A stretch of DNA of 64,000 bases from an uncultured Verrucomicrobia subdivision 3 bacterium (lineage in GTDB: Bacteria; Verrucomicrobiota; Verrucomicrobiia; Limisphaerales; UBA11358): assembly GCA_903875465.1 (NCBI GenBank), contig CAIQWB010000011.1, positions 1 to 64,000 of the forward strand, in the 5' to 3' direction. A program made the translations under genes and the position numbers. Under the pieces are notes generated by a model that was not told where the DNA came from, did not search any database, and saw nothing but the letters and a program-made list of their open reading frames with translations. Shown one piece after another: positions 8,395-17,107 of this stretch. Every line of letters starts with the position of its first letter. Position 1 is the first letter of the stretch.

Positions 8395-10407
8395 TTAACT
8401 TGGAGCCGCCCCCGCGCCCGGCCCTTGGTCCCAATCTTTTAACCGCGCCTGGGCCAGTTCCAAGCCCTTGTCCGCCGCTTGTTTGATCAATGCCTGCGCC
8501 CTTTCCCGGTCCATGGCAACCCCCTTGCCTTCGCGCAGCAGCTCGCCCAGGCTGTACATGGCATTCGGCAGCCCTTTCGCGGCGGCCTGCTGGTAAAAAC
8601 GGGCTGCCTCGGCCAGGTCCTGCGGCACGCCTTTGCCGGTTTCGTAACAGTCGCCGAGATTATGGAGGCTGATGGCATGCCCCTTTTCCGCTCCCCGGCG
8701 GAACCACCGCACTGCCTCTGTATAATCCTGCGGCACGCCTTTTCCGTGCAACAAGCTATGGCCAAGGTTGCACTGGGCGGCCGCATAGCCCTGATCGGCC
8801 GCGCGGCGATACCACGCGGCGGCCTCCGTGTCACTGGCCGGCACGCCCGCTCCCTTCGCATAGAGCAGTCCCAGATTGTAGGCCCCTTCCACACTGCCCG
8901 CCGCCGCCGCCTGCCGGTGCAGTTCCGCCGCCTTCGCCCAGTCCTGGGCCACGCCCAAGCCTTGTTGATACAGCAAGCCCAGATTATTGATGCATGTGGC
9001 CTGGCCCTGCGCCTGGCCGAGTTCGTAGTGCTCCCGGGCCCGGGCGTAATCCTGCGGCACTCCCTTGCCATGGTGATATAACCAGCCCAGATTCACCCGC
9101 GAGGCGGCCACCCCCTTCGCGGCGGATTGGGTAAAGAGCTCCAAGGCTTTGGCATAATCCTGTTTTACGTGCCGTCCCTGTTGGTGCCAAAAACCCAGGT
9201 TGTGCCGGGCCCCGCCATGGCCTTGTTGCGCGGCCCGGGTGTAATAATCAAAAGCCCGTGCCAGCGAGTGTCCTGCAAACTCTTTTTTCTCATACAACAC
9301 CCCCAGATTATGCAGTGCCTGGGGGTAGCCCAGCGCGGCCGACTTCTCAAACCAGTCCGCCGCCGCGCCGTAATCCTGCGGCCCGCCCTCGCCTTTTAAA
9401 TCCAGCATCCCCAGGTCATTAAAACCATCCGCATTGCCGCCTTCGCCCGCTGCCTGAAACCACTTCCTGGCCTGGGCATAATCGCGCGGCACTCCCTGGC
9501 CCCGGCGGTAAAGCTGGCCTAATTCCCGCTGCGCCGCCGCCAGACCCTGGGTCGCGGCTTCCCGATACCAATCGGCGGCCGCCCGATAATCCTGCGGCAC
9601 CCCCTGGCCGAGGGCGTAAATGGCCCCCAGGCAACCCTGGGCGGTCAAATTATTTTGATAGGCCGCGCTGCGCAGATGGCGGATGGCTTTCTCCATGTCC
9701 CGTTCCACCTTGGTGCCCAGCCAGTAGGTGCATCCCAAATAAAGCTGGCTGCGGACATTCCCTTCCGCCGCCCATTTTTCATGAAGGGGAATGATCTTTT
9801 GGGTCAGTTCCAGCTCTTTGGGGCGGGCGAGTTCCGGCTGCCAGAAGCGGTTTTGCAAATCCTCCATGCGCGGCAGCTGGCGCATCGCCGGCAGGCTCGC
9901 CGCAAAGTCCCTAAACTGCGCGCGCAGTGCCTGCCCCTGGCGCACCACGCGCCGGGCCTCCGCCGCCCGCACCGGCACCTTGTCCTGGCCGGTCCGCCGT
10001 TGCCACGCCCGCCGCGCGAGATCGCGCAAAAGTTCCCCTCCTACTGCGGCGGGCAATTTTAATTCCCCCAGGGTTTCCGGGGCCTGCCGCACGCGGGCCA
10101 GTGTTTCCCGCCCGCTCAGCACCAGCCAGCCTTTCACGGTCAGATAAGGGCACGTGGCAAAATTGCTGGTGATGATGCGCGCCACGTACCAGATCTCCGG
10201 CCGGCTGGCGTGGAGGAATTGTTCCGTGTAAAAAAGGGCGAAGTGCTTGAGCTGGCGTTTGGAGAGCCGGTCGAGTAACTGGCCCAGCGCGGCCGCTTGC
10301 GCCGCCACGTCCGCCGGATGCGCCGCCTTGGTTGCGGCGATCATCGCCCACCAGCGGCGGTCACGCCACTGCCGCCAGGCCGCCCCCAATGTCTCCCACC
10401 AGTTCAT
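8395..10407 (-). CDS. Sel1-repeat (TPR-like) protein
   Basis: 670 residues from the ATG at 10407. A longer in-frame reading runs back over the hpt gene on the other strand and is not credible. Residues 1 to about 260 have no recognised domain but are rich in Arg/Trp. The C-terminal part is 12 consecutive Sel1 repeats of about 36 residues with the pattern A..LG.LY..G.GV.QDY..A..W...AA..G. Sel1 solenoids scaffold protein-protein contacts. No signal peptide is evident, so it is probably cytoplasmic. It is divergent from hpt, 120 bp away. Confidence 0.88.
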   Translation of the reverse strand: MNWWETLGAAWRQWRDRRWWAMIAATKAAHPADVAAQAAALGQLLDRLSKRQLKHFALFYTEQFLHASRPEIWYVARIITSNFATCPYLTVKGWLVLSGRETLARVRQAPETLGELKLPAAVGGELLRDLARRAWQRRTGQDKVPVRAAEARRVVRQGQALRAQFRDFAASLPAMRQLPRMEDLQNRFWQPELARPKELELTQKIIPLHEKWAAEGNVRSQLYLGCTYWLGTKVERDMEKAIRHLRSAAYQNNLTAQGCLGAIYALGQGVPQDYRAAADWYREAATQGLAAAQRELGQLYRRGQGVPRDYAQARKWFQAAGEGGNADGFNDLGMLDLKGEGGPQDYGAAADWFEKSAALGYPQALHNLGVLYEKKEFAGHSLARAFDYYTRAAQQGHGGARHNLGFWHQQGRHVKQDYAKALELFTQSAAKGVAASRVNLGWLYHHGKGVPQDYARAREHYELGQAQGQATCINNLGLLYQQGLGVAQDWAKAAELHRQAAAAGSVEGAYNLGLLYAKGAGVPASDTEAAAWYRRAADQGYAAAQCNLGHSLLHGKGVPQDYTEAVRWFRRGAEKGHAISLHNLGDCYETGKGVPQDLAEAARFYQQAAAKGLPNAMYSLGELLREGKGVAMDRERAQALIKQAADKGLELAQARLKDWDQGPGAGAAPS

Positions 10408-10527
10408 GTAAAGTAATGCCAAACTACCGGTGCCGGCGGCCGGGCGTCGAGTTTTTTTGGGGCTCCCCGCCGGTCCGCCAAAAATAATGCTCGGCAAATT
10501 TAGCGGAATTGTCCACCTTGACCCGGG

Positions 10528-11145
10528 ATGTCTCTCGTGCATTCCAAGTTTAACAAGGTAAACGCAAACAAAGTTCCGCCGCGCTGGCGCAGTGATGTGG
10601 AGCGGGTGCTCATCACCCAGCCGCAACTGGCCCGGCGGATCAAACAAATGGCTCGGGAAATTGAAGCCGACTTTGCCGGGCGCGAAACCGTCGTGGTGGC
10701 GCTGCTCAATGGCACCGTCATGTTCCTCGCCGACCTCATGCGGCACCTGAACCTGCCCATGCGCATGGATTTCATGGGTGTCTCCAGCTACGGCGCGGGC
10801 ACCGAGTCCGGTGAGCTGGTCATCACCAAAGACCTGCGCATCGATGTGCGCGGCCGCGATGTCCTGCTGGTCGATGATATTCTGGACACCGGCAAAACCC
10901 TCAGTCGCGTCCTCCCCCTGTTGCGTACCCTCAAACCCCGCCGCCTCAAAACCTGCGTGCTGCTCAACAAGGCCGCCCGGCGCGTGGAGAAAATCAAGGC
11001 CGATTACGTGGGCTTTGAAATCCCCGACTTTTTCGTGATTGGCTACGGTCTGGATTACGCCGAACGCTACCGGCAGCTGCCCTTCGTGGGCGTGCTGCAT
11101 CCGCACATTTATCAGGAACCCATAAAGCAACCCTCCAAGAAATAA
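10528..11145 (+). CDS. hpt: Hypoxanthine phosphoribosyltransferase
   Basis: 205 residues. It converts hypoxanthine (and often guanine) plus PRPP to the nucleotide in purine salvage. The PRPP-binding motif DVLLVDDILDTGKTL is clear near residues 111-125, and ALLNGTVMFLADL and YVGFEIPDFFVIGYGLDYAE match the family. About 15 residues longer at the N-terminus than typical Hpt. Its stop is directly followed by the nucleoside transporter ATG, so uptake and salvage are probably co-expressed. Confidence 0.95.
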   Translation: MSLVHSKFNKVNANKVPPRWRSDVERVLITQPQLARRIKQMAREIEADFAGRETVVVALLNGTVMFLADLMRHLNLPMRMDFMGVSSYGAGTESGELVITKDLRIDVRGRDVLLVDDILDTGKTLSRVLPLLRTLKPRRLKTCVLLNKAARRVEKIKADYVGFEIPDFFVIGYGLDYAERYRQLPFVGVLHPHIYQEPIKQPSKK

Positions 11146-11146
11146 C

Positions 11147-12415
11147 ATGCCCCTTCACCTCATCAGCTTGCTCGGTTGGTTCACCATGATTTTGCTGGCC
11201 TGGACAATTTCCTATAACCGGAAGTTGTTTCCCTGGCGCACCGTGATCTGGGGGATTGGCCTGCAATTCACCCTCGCGCTGCTGATTTTGAAAACGCCGT
11301 GGGGCAAAAAGGTTTTCGAAGTCTCCGGCAAGGTCATTCAGCACCTCACGGCCTTTGCCAATGAGGGGTGCAAATTTGTTTTTGGACCCCTGGCCGATTC
11401 GGAATTGCTCGCCAAAAGTTTTGGCCCCAACAACTCCGTGATCTTCGCCGTGCTCATCATGGGCACCATCATCATTGTGGCCGCCCTTTCCGCGCTGCTC
11501 TACCACTGGGGCATCCTGCAAAAGGTCGTGCATGCCGCCGCCTGGGTGATGCGCAAAATCATGCGCACCAGCGGCAGTGAAACCCTCTCCGCCTGCGCCA
11601 ATATTTTCATGGGCCAGACCGAGGCTCCCTTGATGATCCGGCCCTATGTGCCGCGCATGACCAAGAGCGAAATCATGACCATCATGGTCTGCGGCATGGC
11701 CCACATCGCCGGCGGGGTGGCCGCCGTCTACGCCACCTTCGGCATGAACGCCGGTTACCCGAACACCGCCGGCCATTTGCTCGCCGCCTCCGTGCTCAAT
11801 TGCCCGGCCGCGCTGCTCATCGCCAAAATCCTCCTGCCCGAAACCCAGCAAAGCGAAACCGCCGCCTCCATGCCCGCCACCGTGCCGCGCACCACCGCCA
11901 ATTCCATCGACGCCATCTGCCGCGGGGCGGGGGACGGTTTCAATCTGGCCCTGAATGTCACCGCCATGCTCATCGCCTTCATTGCCATGATTGCCATGGC
12001 CAATTACCTCGTCACCTGGCCGCAACTCCATCTCGGCAGCACCCACCCGGCCACCTTGCAAAACATCTTCGGCTGGCTCAACGCCCCCTTCGCCTGGCTC
12101 ATGGGCGTGCCCGTGCAGGACTGCGTGAACATCGGCCAGATTTTGGGCGAGCGCGTGGTGTTGAATGAATTCGTGGGCTACCTGGACCTCACCACCCATG
12201 TCAAGGAGCTGGCCCTCGATCCCCGCAGCTTTACCATTGCCACCTACGCCCTGTGCGGCTTTGCCAATTTCTCCAGTATTGCCATTCAAGTCGGCGGCAT
12301 CGGTTCCCTCGCCCCCGAGCGCCGTAGTGAAATGGCCAAAATCGGCTTTCGCGCCATGATCGGTGGCCTGCTCGCCGCCTACATGACCGCCTCGCTCGCC
12401 GGTTTCCTGTTGTGA
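11147..12415 (+). CDS. Concentrative nucleoside transporter (NupC/CNT family)
   Basis: 422 residues, largely hydrophobic with about ten TM segments. CNT landmarks: 'GFIQLTLALL'-like start (GLQFTLALLILKTPWGKKVF), 'SETLSACANIFMGQTEAPLMIRPY' (the substrate-binding Q-T-E-A-P motif), 'GMAHIAGGVAAVYATFG', and 'LCGFANFSSIAIQVGGIGSLAPERR' near the C-terminus. These transporters import nucleosides with H+ or Na+. It begins 1 bp after hpt, a purine-salvage pair. Specificity cannot be read from sequence. Confidence 0.95.
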   Translation: MPLHLISLLGWFTMILLAWTISYNRKLFPWRTVIWGIGLQFTLALLILKTPWGKKVFEVSGKVIQHLTAFANEGCKFVFGPLADSELLAKSFGPNNSVIFAVLIMGTIIIVAALSALLYHWGILQKVVHAAAWVMRKIMRTSGSETLSACANIFMGQTEAPLMIRPYVPRMTKSEIMTIMVCGMAHIAGGVAAVYATFGMNAGYPNTAGHLLAASVLNCPAALLIAKILLPETQQSETAASMPATVPRTTANSIDAICRGAGDGFNLALNVTAMLIAFIAMIAMANYLVTWPQLHLGSTHPATLQNIFGWLNAPFAWLMGVPVQDCVNIGQILGERVVLNEFVGYLDLTTHVKELALDPRSFTIATYALCGFANFSSIAIQVGGIGSLAPERRSEMAKIGFRAMIGGLLAAYMTASLAGFLL

Positions 12416-12562
12416 AATATCAGGGTCTGGCCGTGCGTATGGCGAAAATGCTGCCGCTCTGCCAGCTCCCTTGATGGAAGTTTGAAATTTGCATAAGCTC
12501 GGAAGTATGGATTTTGCAATTTGCAGTTTTCCCCGCCTAATTCCCTTGCTCCTGCCCCGCCT

Positions 12563-12574
12563 CTGATATATCAG
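12563..12574. promoter_or_regulatory. Palindrome before the GH39 gene, possible operator
   Basis: CTGATATATCAG is a perfect 12-bp palindrome ending 11 nt before the GH39 start codon. Its position at the promoter/leader suggests repressor binding. No regulator gene is next to it. Confidence 0.3.
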
Positions 12575-12585
12575 TAGTCATCACG

Positions 12586-14295
12586 ATGAATTTCCATTTG
12601 CTTGCCCGGCGGTTCGGTCCTGCATGGCTCGCCTGCCTGTGCCTGGCCGCCGGTGCGGATACTGCCACGAACGCCCTTGCCCCCACCGCTCCCTTTCCCG
12701 TGACCATCACCGTGGCTGCCGCGCAGCCATTGGGGGAATTAAGCCCCATCTGGCGGTTCTTCGGCGCGGACGAGCCGAATTACGCCTACCTGAAGGACGG
12801 CGAGAAACTCCTCGGCGAACTCGGCCAGCTCGGCAGCCCGCAGGTATATTTTCGCTGCCACCATCTCCTCACCAGTGGCGATGGCGCGTACGCCTTGAAA
12901 TGGGGTTCCACCAGCGCCTACAAGGAGGATGCCGCCGGCCATCCGGTTTACGACTGGACCATCAACGACCGAATTTTTGACACGTACCTCAAACATGGCA
13001 TCAAACCCTATGTCCAGCTTGGCTTCATGCCCGAGGCCCTGAGCACGCATCCCCAAAATTACCCGCATCATCCGCCCGTGAACCAGCGGGCCGATCCCGC
13101 CGCCGGGCAGGCCTATCCGCCCAAGGACTATGCCAGGTGGGGCGAACTGGCCCATCAATGGGCGCGGCATTGCGTGGACCGTTACGGCCGGGCCGAGGTG
13201 GCCCAATGGTATTGGGAAGTCTGGAATGAGCCGAACATCAGTTACTGGCACGGTTCCGTGGCCGACTATTGCAAGCTCTACGATTACGCGGTCGCCGGTG
13301 TCCGCCAGGCCCTGCCGGAAGCCCGCGTCGGCGGACCCGAAACCGCCGGGGGCCCGGGCGGCAAATTCCTGCACACCTTTCTGGAGCATTGCGCGCACGG
13401 CACCAATTACGTCACCGGGGCCGTGGGCTCCCCGCTGGACTTCGTGTCCTTCCATGCCAAGGGCTCGCCCGTGTTTGCCACCAACCATGTGCGCATGGGC
13501 ATGGCCAGCCAGTTCCGCAACATGAACGATGCCTTTGCCGTCATCGCCGCCTTTCCCCAATTCAAAAGCCTGCCCATTGTCATCGGCGAATCCGATCCCG
13601 AAGGCTGCGCTGCCTGCCGGGAACCGCGCGATGCCTATCGCAATGGCACCATGTACTCGAGCTATACCGCCGCCAGTTTCGCCCGCGAGTACGAGCTGGC
13701 CGCGCAATCGGGCGTGAATCTTCTGGGGGCGCTGACCTGGGCCTTTGAATTTGAAGACCAGCCGCCCTTCGCGGGCTTCCGCCAGCTTGCCGGTGCCGGC
13801 ATTGACCTCCCCGTGCTGAATGTCTTCCGCATGTTCGGCAAGATGAGCGGTCAGCGGGTCGGCGTGACCAGCACCGCCGGCCTGAATGCCCAGGCCATTC
13901 TCCACGACGGCGTGCGCGCTCAGCCCGATGTCTCCGCCCTCGCCAGTCTGGATGCCCACCAGCTCGCCGTCCTCGTCTGGCATTACCATGATGACGACAT
14001 CGCCGGCCCCGATGCCGCTGTGGACTTGCAATTAAGCGGCCTGCCCCCCGGTCACGATGCCGCCACCCTGACCCACTACCGCATCGATCGCGCCCACAGC
14101 AACTCCTACCAGATGTGGCTGGATGCCGGCTCCCCGCTGCCCCTCTCCCCCGACCAATACGCGCAACTCGAAACCGCCGGCCACCTCGCCGAACTCGCAC
14201 CCCCCCAGAGTCTGGTAATTGCCGATGGGAAGGCGGAAGTGAAAATGACCTTGCCCCGCCAGGGGGTATCTTTGTTGGTCCTGACCTGGCAGTGA
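12586..14295 (+). CDS. Glycoside hydrolase family 39 (beta-xylosidase-like), secreted
   Basis: 569 residues with an N-terminal signal peptide (hydrophobic to about 25, then AGADTAT). A catalytic barrel carries the GH39/clan A acid/base in 'WEVWNEPN' (Glu215) and a likely nucleophile in 'PIVIGESDPEG' (Glu335). A C-terminal beta domain follows (about 430-569). GH39 enzymes include beta-xylosidases and alpha-L-iduronidases, so the substrate is not certain. 'MYSSYTAASFAREYELA' and 'GALTWAFEFEDQP' support the family. It is a single transcription unit, followed by a repeat element. Confidence 0.88.
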   Translation: MNFHLLARRFGPAWLACLCLAAGADTATNALAPTAPFPVTITVAAAQPLGELSPIWRFFGADEPNYAYLKDGEKLLGELGQLGSPQVYFRCHHLLTSGDGAYALKWGSTSAYKEDAAGHPVYDWTINDRIFDTYLKHGIKPYVQLGFMPEALSTHPQNYPHHPPVNQRADPAAGQAYPPKDYARWGELAHQWARHCVDRYGRAEVAQWYWEVWNEPNISYWHGSVADYCKLYDYAVAGVRQALPEARVGGPETAGGPGGKFLHTFLEHCAHGTNYVTGAVGSPLDFVSFHAKGSPVFATNHVRMGMASQFRNMNDAFAVIAAFPQFKSLPIVIGESDPEGCAACREPRDAYRNGTMYSSYTAASFAREYELAAQSGVNLLGALTWAFEFEDQPPFAGFRQLAGAGIDLPVLNVFRMFGKMSGQRVGVTSTAGLNAQAILHDGVRAQPDVSALASLDAHQLAVLVWHYHDDDIAGPDAAVDLQLSGLPPGHDAATLTHYRIDRAHSNSYQMWLDAGSPLPLSPDQYAQLETAGHLAELAPPQSLVIADGKAEVKMTLPRQGVSLLVLTWQ

Positions 14296-14301
14296 TTTTA
14301 A

Positions 14302-14526
14302 CCCGAACTCCGAAATTAAAATGGCTGGGATGCGTCCAGATGTTGGAGCCGAAACACTTTGGAAAAATCGCCGGCATACCCGCAGTGGTCTGGTGAGACT
14401 GCCTCTGCGCGCAGCGCACACCCTTAAATGGGCAATTGATTGGCAGCGGCTTGGGAAGCCAATTTTCCAAAGCGTTTAGGCCCAAGAGATTGATGCAGAC
14501 CGGCCGTTTTAATTTCGGAGTTCGGG
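14302..14526. repeat. MITE-like element with long imperfect inverted arms
   Basis: The arms begin with an identical 20-mer in opposite orientation, CCCGAACTCCGAAATTAAAA at 14302-14321 and its exact complement at 14507-14526. Imperfect pairing continues inward for about 80 bp (for example ACACTTTGGAAAA against ACGCTTTGGAAAA), so the whole 225 bp can fold into one long hairpin. It has no coding capacity. It lies 7 bp after the GH39 stop. Non-autonomous miniature transposon is the simplest reading; a transcribed hairpin is an alternative. Confidence 0.7.
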
Positions 14527-14600
14527 ATTAATGAACCTGATTTTGCGGCAAACCAGAGGATAATCACCACTTGGAAGAAATTTGTCTCATGCCCTTCTGA

Positions 14601-14680
14601 GGGCCAACGGCCCGGCCCATACCAGCCCAGGGCAGTCGCCCTGGGTTTCCGGCCCTGTGAAAACCAAGGGCTGAAAGCCC
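14601..14680. repeat. Three consecutive GC-rich hairpins (dispersed-repeat type)
   Basis: Three perfect stem-loops in 80 bp: GGGCCAACGGCCC (14601-14613), CCCAGGGCAGTCGCCCTGGG (14626-14645) and GGGCTGAAAGCCC (14668-14680). Together with the preceding MITE-like element this fills most of the gap between the GH39 gene and the next gene. Similar multi-hairpin units recur as intergenic repeats in some bacterial genomes. A single copy in this window cannot prove dispersal. Confidence 0.55.
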
Positions 14681-14777
14681 GACCCAATGCTATCTCCAGC
14701 CGAGCTGGTTTTCCCGACCACAACCTCCAAAAAACTTCCGGCAAATAATGCCCCGACGGTCTGGGAGAACGCCACCC

Positions 14778-16154
14778 TCATTCACCCACGGTCACCCATC
14801 GCAGGTTCAACGCATTATCGTTTTCGAGTTCGGGCGGGCTGGGGATTATTTTTAGTGTGTCATGTTCCAAATCCCCCATAAAAAACCGGCTGCAATTGGG
14901 ACCCTGCCACCATTTTAATAAAAACCGCTTTTTGTCCGCCGCGAAGGCCACCTTCACGGCGTCCCAAACTTCGGGGGCAGTGAAGGACACCTCCTTATGC
15001 TTGAGAAACGCCAGCGCCAAATCTTGCTCCGGGTCCATTCTGATATGAACCTGCCCCAAGTAGGCTGGTACGAAATAGCCAGCCAGCTTGTCCGGTTCCG
15101 GGTGCAGGTCACCGACTATGTTCTCGTCCCGGCGGCCGCTGGTTAAATCTATCGTTGTCTCGGTTATCTTCTGAAATCCCAGCAGGGTGGGAATGCCCGA
15201 CTGGAACTTCAAAGTATCCGGGCTGGGAAACCAAAGTCGGAAATGGGGGGGACGAAACAACCCGACTCCCCGGACAAACTCTACGTAAACTGCGCTGGGA
15301 TACTCCCGTACCGCGTCCGTTTTTAAGTCGTGGACCAAGACCCGCGTCGTTATGATTCCTGGGTGATCATGCGGCTGCGGGTCGGGCATCCGCACATACG
15401 CAAGGTAGTTGTGATTTGGGCTTAACGTCAGTTGGTAATGCCACCAACGGGCCTGTGTGGCATCCCCAAAATGCAACTTGGGTCCAAATTGATTCGCTGC
15501 CGGCTCAAACATCCGCATTTCCGTGGGCGGAGTACCATCCAAATGAACCAGCCATGATGCGTCGTATCGGGTGTTGAAATCACCTTCATATTCAAATCGA
15601 GGTTCCGCCTGAATTGCGCTCGTCGGCCGTTGCAGTCGTAGCACCTGGTCAGTCGTCCACAGGTAAATATTCTGACCGCCCATGGCATAATCCCTCACCC
15701 AGGTGTTTGTCAAAATCACCGCCACGTCCCAATTCCGAAAATTAACCCGGTAGAGATTCATGGAGCTGTGCTGGGCGAGCTCCAAATATTCGTCGGCCTG
15801 GTGCGGCTCGATAAACGGAAGGAAATCCGGACTGCTGCCGGAATGTTCGAAAACCACCCGTTTGGTCATCGGTTTTTGCGGTTGCGACGGTAGGAACTCC
15901 CACGCGCAGGCCAGGAAATCCCAAGTGCCCGGTCCGCCAACGTCCTCCCGGCTTAAAAGAATCACCTTTTCTTTGGCCTTCAAACTATCCTCCCCCGGGC
16001 CGGGCCGGAAAATAGTTTGCAGTGGCGGTTGCACGCGGGGGATGACATCGACTGGCTGTGGTAAACTGGCCCGGGCTTTTGCCGAGGCCAAGCTGGCGCT
16101 GAGCACGCCCAGGGCCAGCCATTGACCCCATCCCCAGGCGCTCTGCGCCCGCAT
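14778..16154 (-). CDS. Secreted protein of unknown function
   Basis: About 458 residues from the ATG at 16154, giving a signal peptide (WGWGQWLALGVLSASLASAKA). In-frame ATGs up to 16286 add another hydrophobic stretch and cannot be excluded. The mature part has repeated short beta-rich segments with aromatic and Asp pairs ('YLWTTDQVLRL', 'HYQLTLSPNHNYLAYVRMPD', 'TTRVLVHDLKTDAVREY', 'FRLWFPSPDTLKF'), suggestive of a beta-propeller such as WD40/TolB-like. No catalytic motif is recognised. It is convergent with the repeat-rich gap. Confidence 0.7.
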   Translation of the reverse strand: MRAQSAWGWGQWLALGVLSASLASAKARASLPQPVDVIPRVQPPLQTIFRPGPGEDSLKAKEKVILLSREDVGGPGTWDFLACAWEFLPSQPQKPMTKRVVFEHSGSSPDFLPFIEPHQADEYLELAQHSSMNLYRVNFRNWDVAVILTNTWVRDYAMGGQNIYLWTTDQVLRLQRPTSAIQAEPRFEYEGDFNTRYDASWLVHLDGTPPTEMRMFEPAANQFGPKLHFGDATQARWWHYQLTLSPNHNYLAYVRMPDPQPHDHPGIITTRVLVHDLKTDAVREYPSAVYVEFVRGVGLFRPPHFRLWFPSPDTLKFQSGIPTLLGFQKITETTIDLTSGRRDENIVGDLHPEPDKLAGYFVPAYLGQVHIRMDPEQDLALAFLKHKEVSFTAPEVWDAVKVAFAADKKRFLLKWWQGPNCSRFFMGDLEHDTLKIIPSPPELENDNALNLRWVTVGE

Positions 16155-16876
16155 CTGCCGCCGCTTGCAATGAGCGTTCACATGAAATGCCTGCCGCGAT
16201 TCCCATCCATGACCAGCGAAAAATCCAATCATCAAAACCGCCGCTGCTGCCATTCTAAAAGGGGCCCAACCAGAACCAAGCACCAATTATCGCCCACGGA
16301 AATGTCAGCTCACCCCGCCCGAGCGGCTGGCCATCGCCGCTGGCGAAGCCGCTGCCCCAATGACCCTGCCGCCTCAGCCGGAACCATGCCGTAGCCATGC
16401 CAGTGGTGGCGCCATGGATGTTTGCGCCGAGCTTCGTCCCGGAGCGCCCCCAGATCCGTAACGAACCGGCTGCTCTTTGCCCTGTAAAAAATTCATAACA
16501 ACTTAATAAACAGTTACTTACACAACTATATTCCTGCCGCCCCGGGTCGTTGGTCATGAGTCACCCGGCCGGCCACCCCAAGCGCGATGTGCGTCCAATC
16601 CGGCCTATTCCAGCCCCCCGCTGGCACCCCAACGATGCCCGGCTCGTGACAATATCATCGAAAAACGGGCAATTTCACGATCTTTATGGCTATTTAATGG
16701 TTTTGCCATCCCGCGGCCGCGCCTTGGCTCGTGGCTTGGGAACCCAGGAAGCATCCCGCCCCTCTCTTCTCTCCAATTCTCCCAAATAAACCACTGGCCA
16801 TCCGCCGCCGGGTCTGTTATAAAGACACTCCGCTTTGTAATGAGGCGGTCAACGTTAACCCGATCACATACATTAT
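16155..16876. other. Intergenic region, no clear gene
   Basis: About 720 bp between the divergent secreted protein and the small basic protein. Short overlapping frames are open on both strands but none has a recognisable motif or ribosome site. A TATAAA at about 16818, 17-18 nt after CTGGCC, could be the -10 box for the small basic protein gene, leaving a 5' leader of roughly 50 nt. Confidence 0.4.
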
Positions 16877-17032
16877 ATGTCACAGCACCGCAGCCTGCGC
16901 GCAGCGTCCACCTTGGGCGGCAAACGCAACGTTCTCAAGCGTTTCGAACGCACCGAACTCCTCAAGAAACGCGGCCAGCGCAAGGACGGCGACCGCATTA
17001 CCGGTCTCCGGAAGACCAAACCCGAAGCCTAA
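16877..17032 (+). CDS. Small basic protein (Verrucomicrobia/Chlamydiae family)
   Basis: 51 residues, strongly basic: begins MSQHRSLRAASTLGGKRNV, continues LKRFERTELLKKRG and ends DRITGLRKTKPEA. The core K-R-N-V-L-K-R-F-E-R ... G-L-R-K-T-K-P-E matches the short basic protein that is near-universal in Verrucomicrobia and Chlamydiae and is thought to be ribosome-associated (TIGR04137, named from memory). It has no Shine-Dalgarno. The pseudouridine synthase that follows, 75 bp downstream, fits a translation-related neighbourhood. Confidence 0.85.
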   Translation: MSQHRSLRAASTLGGKRNVLKRFERTELLKKRGQRKDGDRITGLRKTKPEA

Positions 17033-17107
17033 GTCGTTGTCTGGTTGCTGATGGCCCCGCCGGCCTCCGCTGGCGGTGCTCCAGGCAGTTGGACGACGGC
17101 CATTCTC

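Noticed and set aside
10994-12289. 431-codon minus-strand frame with His/Gly-rich translation
   Set aside because: It lies antisense to the nucleoside transporter, whose QTEAP and other motifs are intact. The translation is low-complexity.
12739-14031. 430-codon minus-strand frame across the GH39 gene
   Set aside because: The GH39 reading has catalytic motifs and a signal peptide; the reverse reading has no motif.
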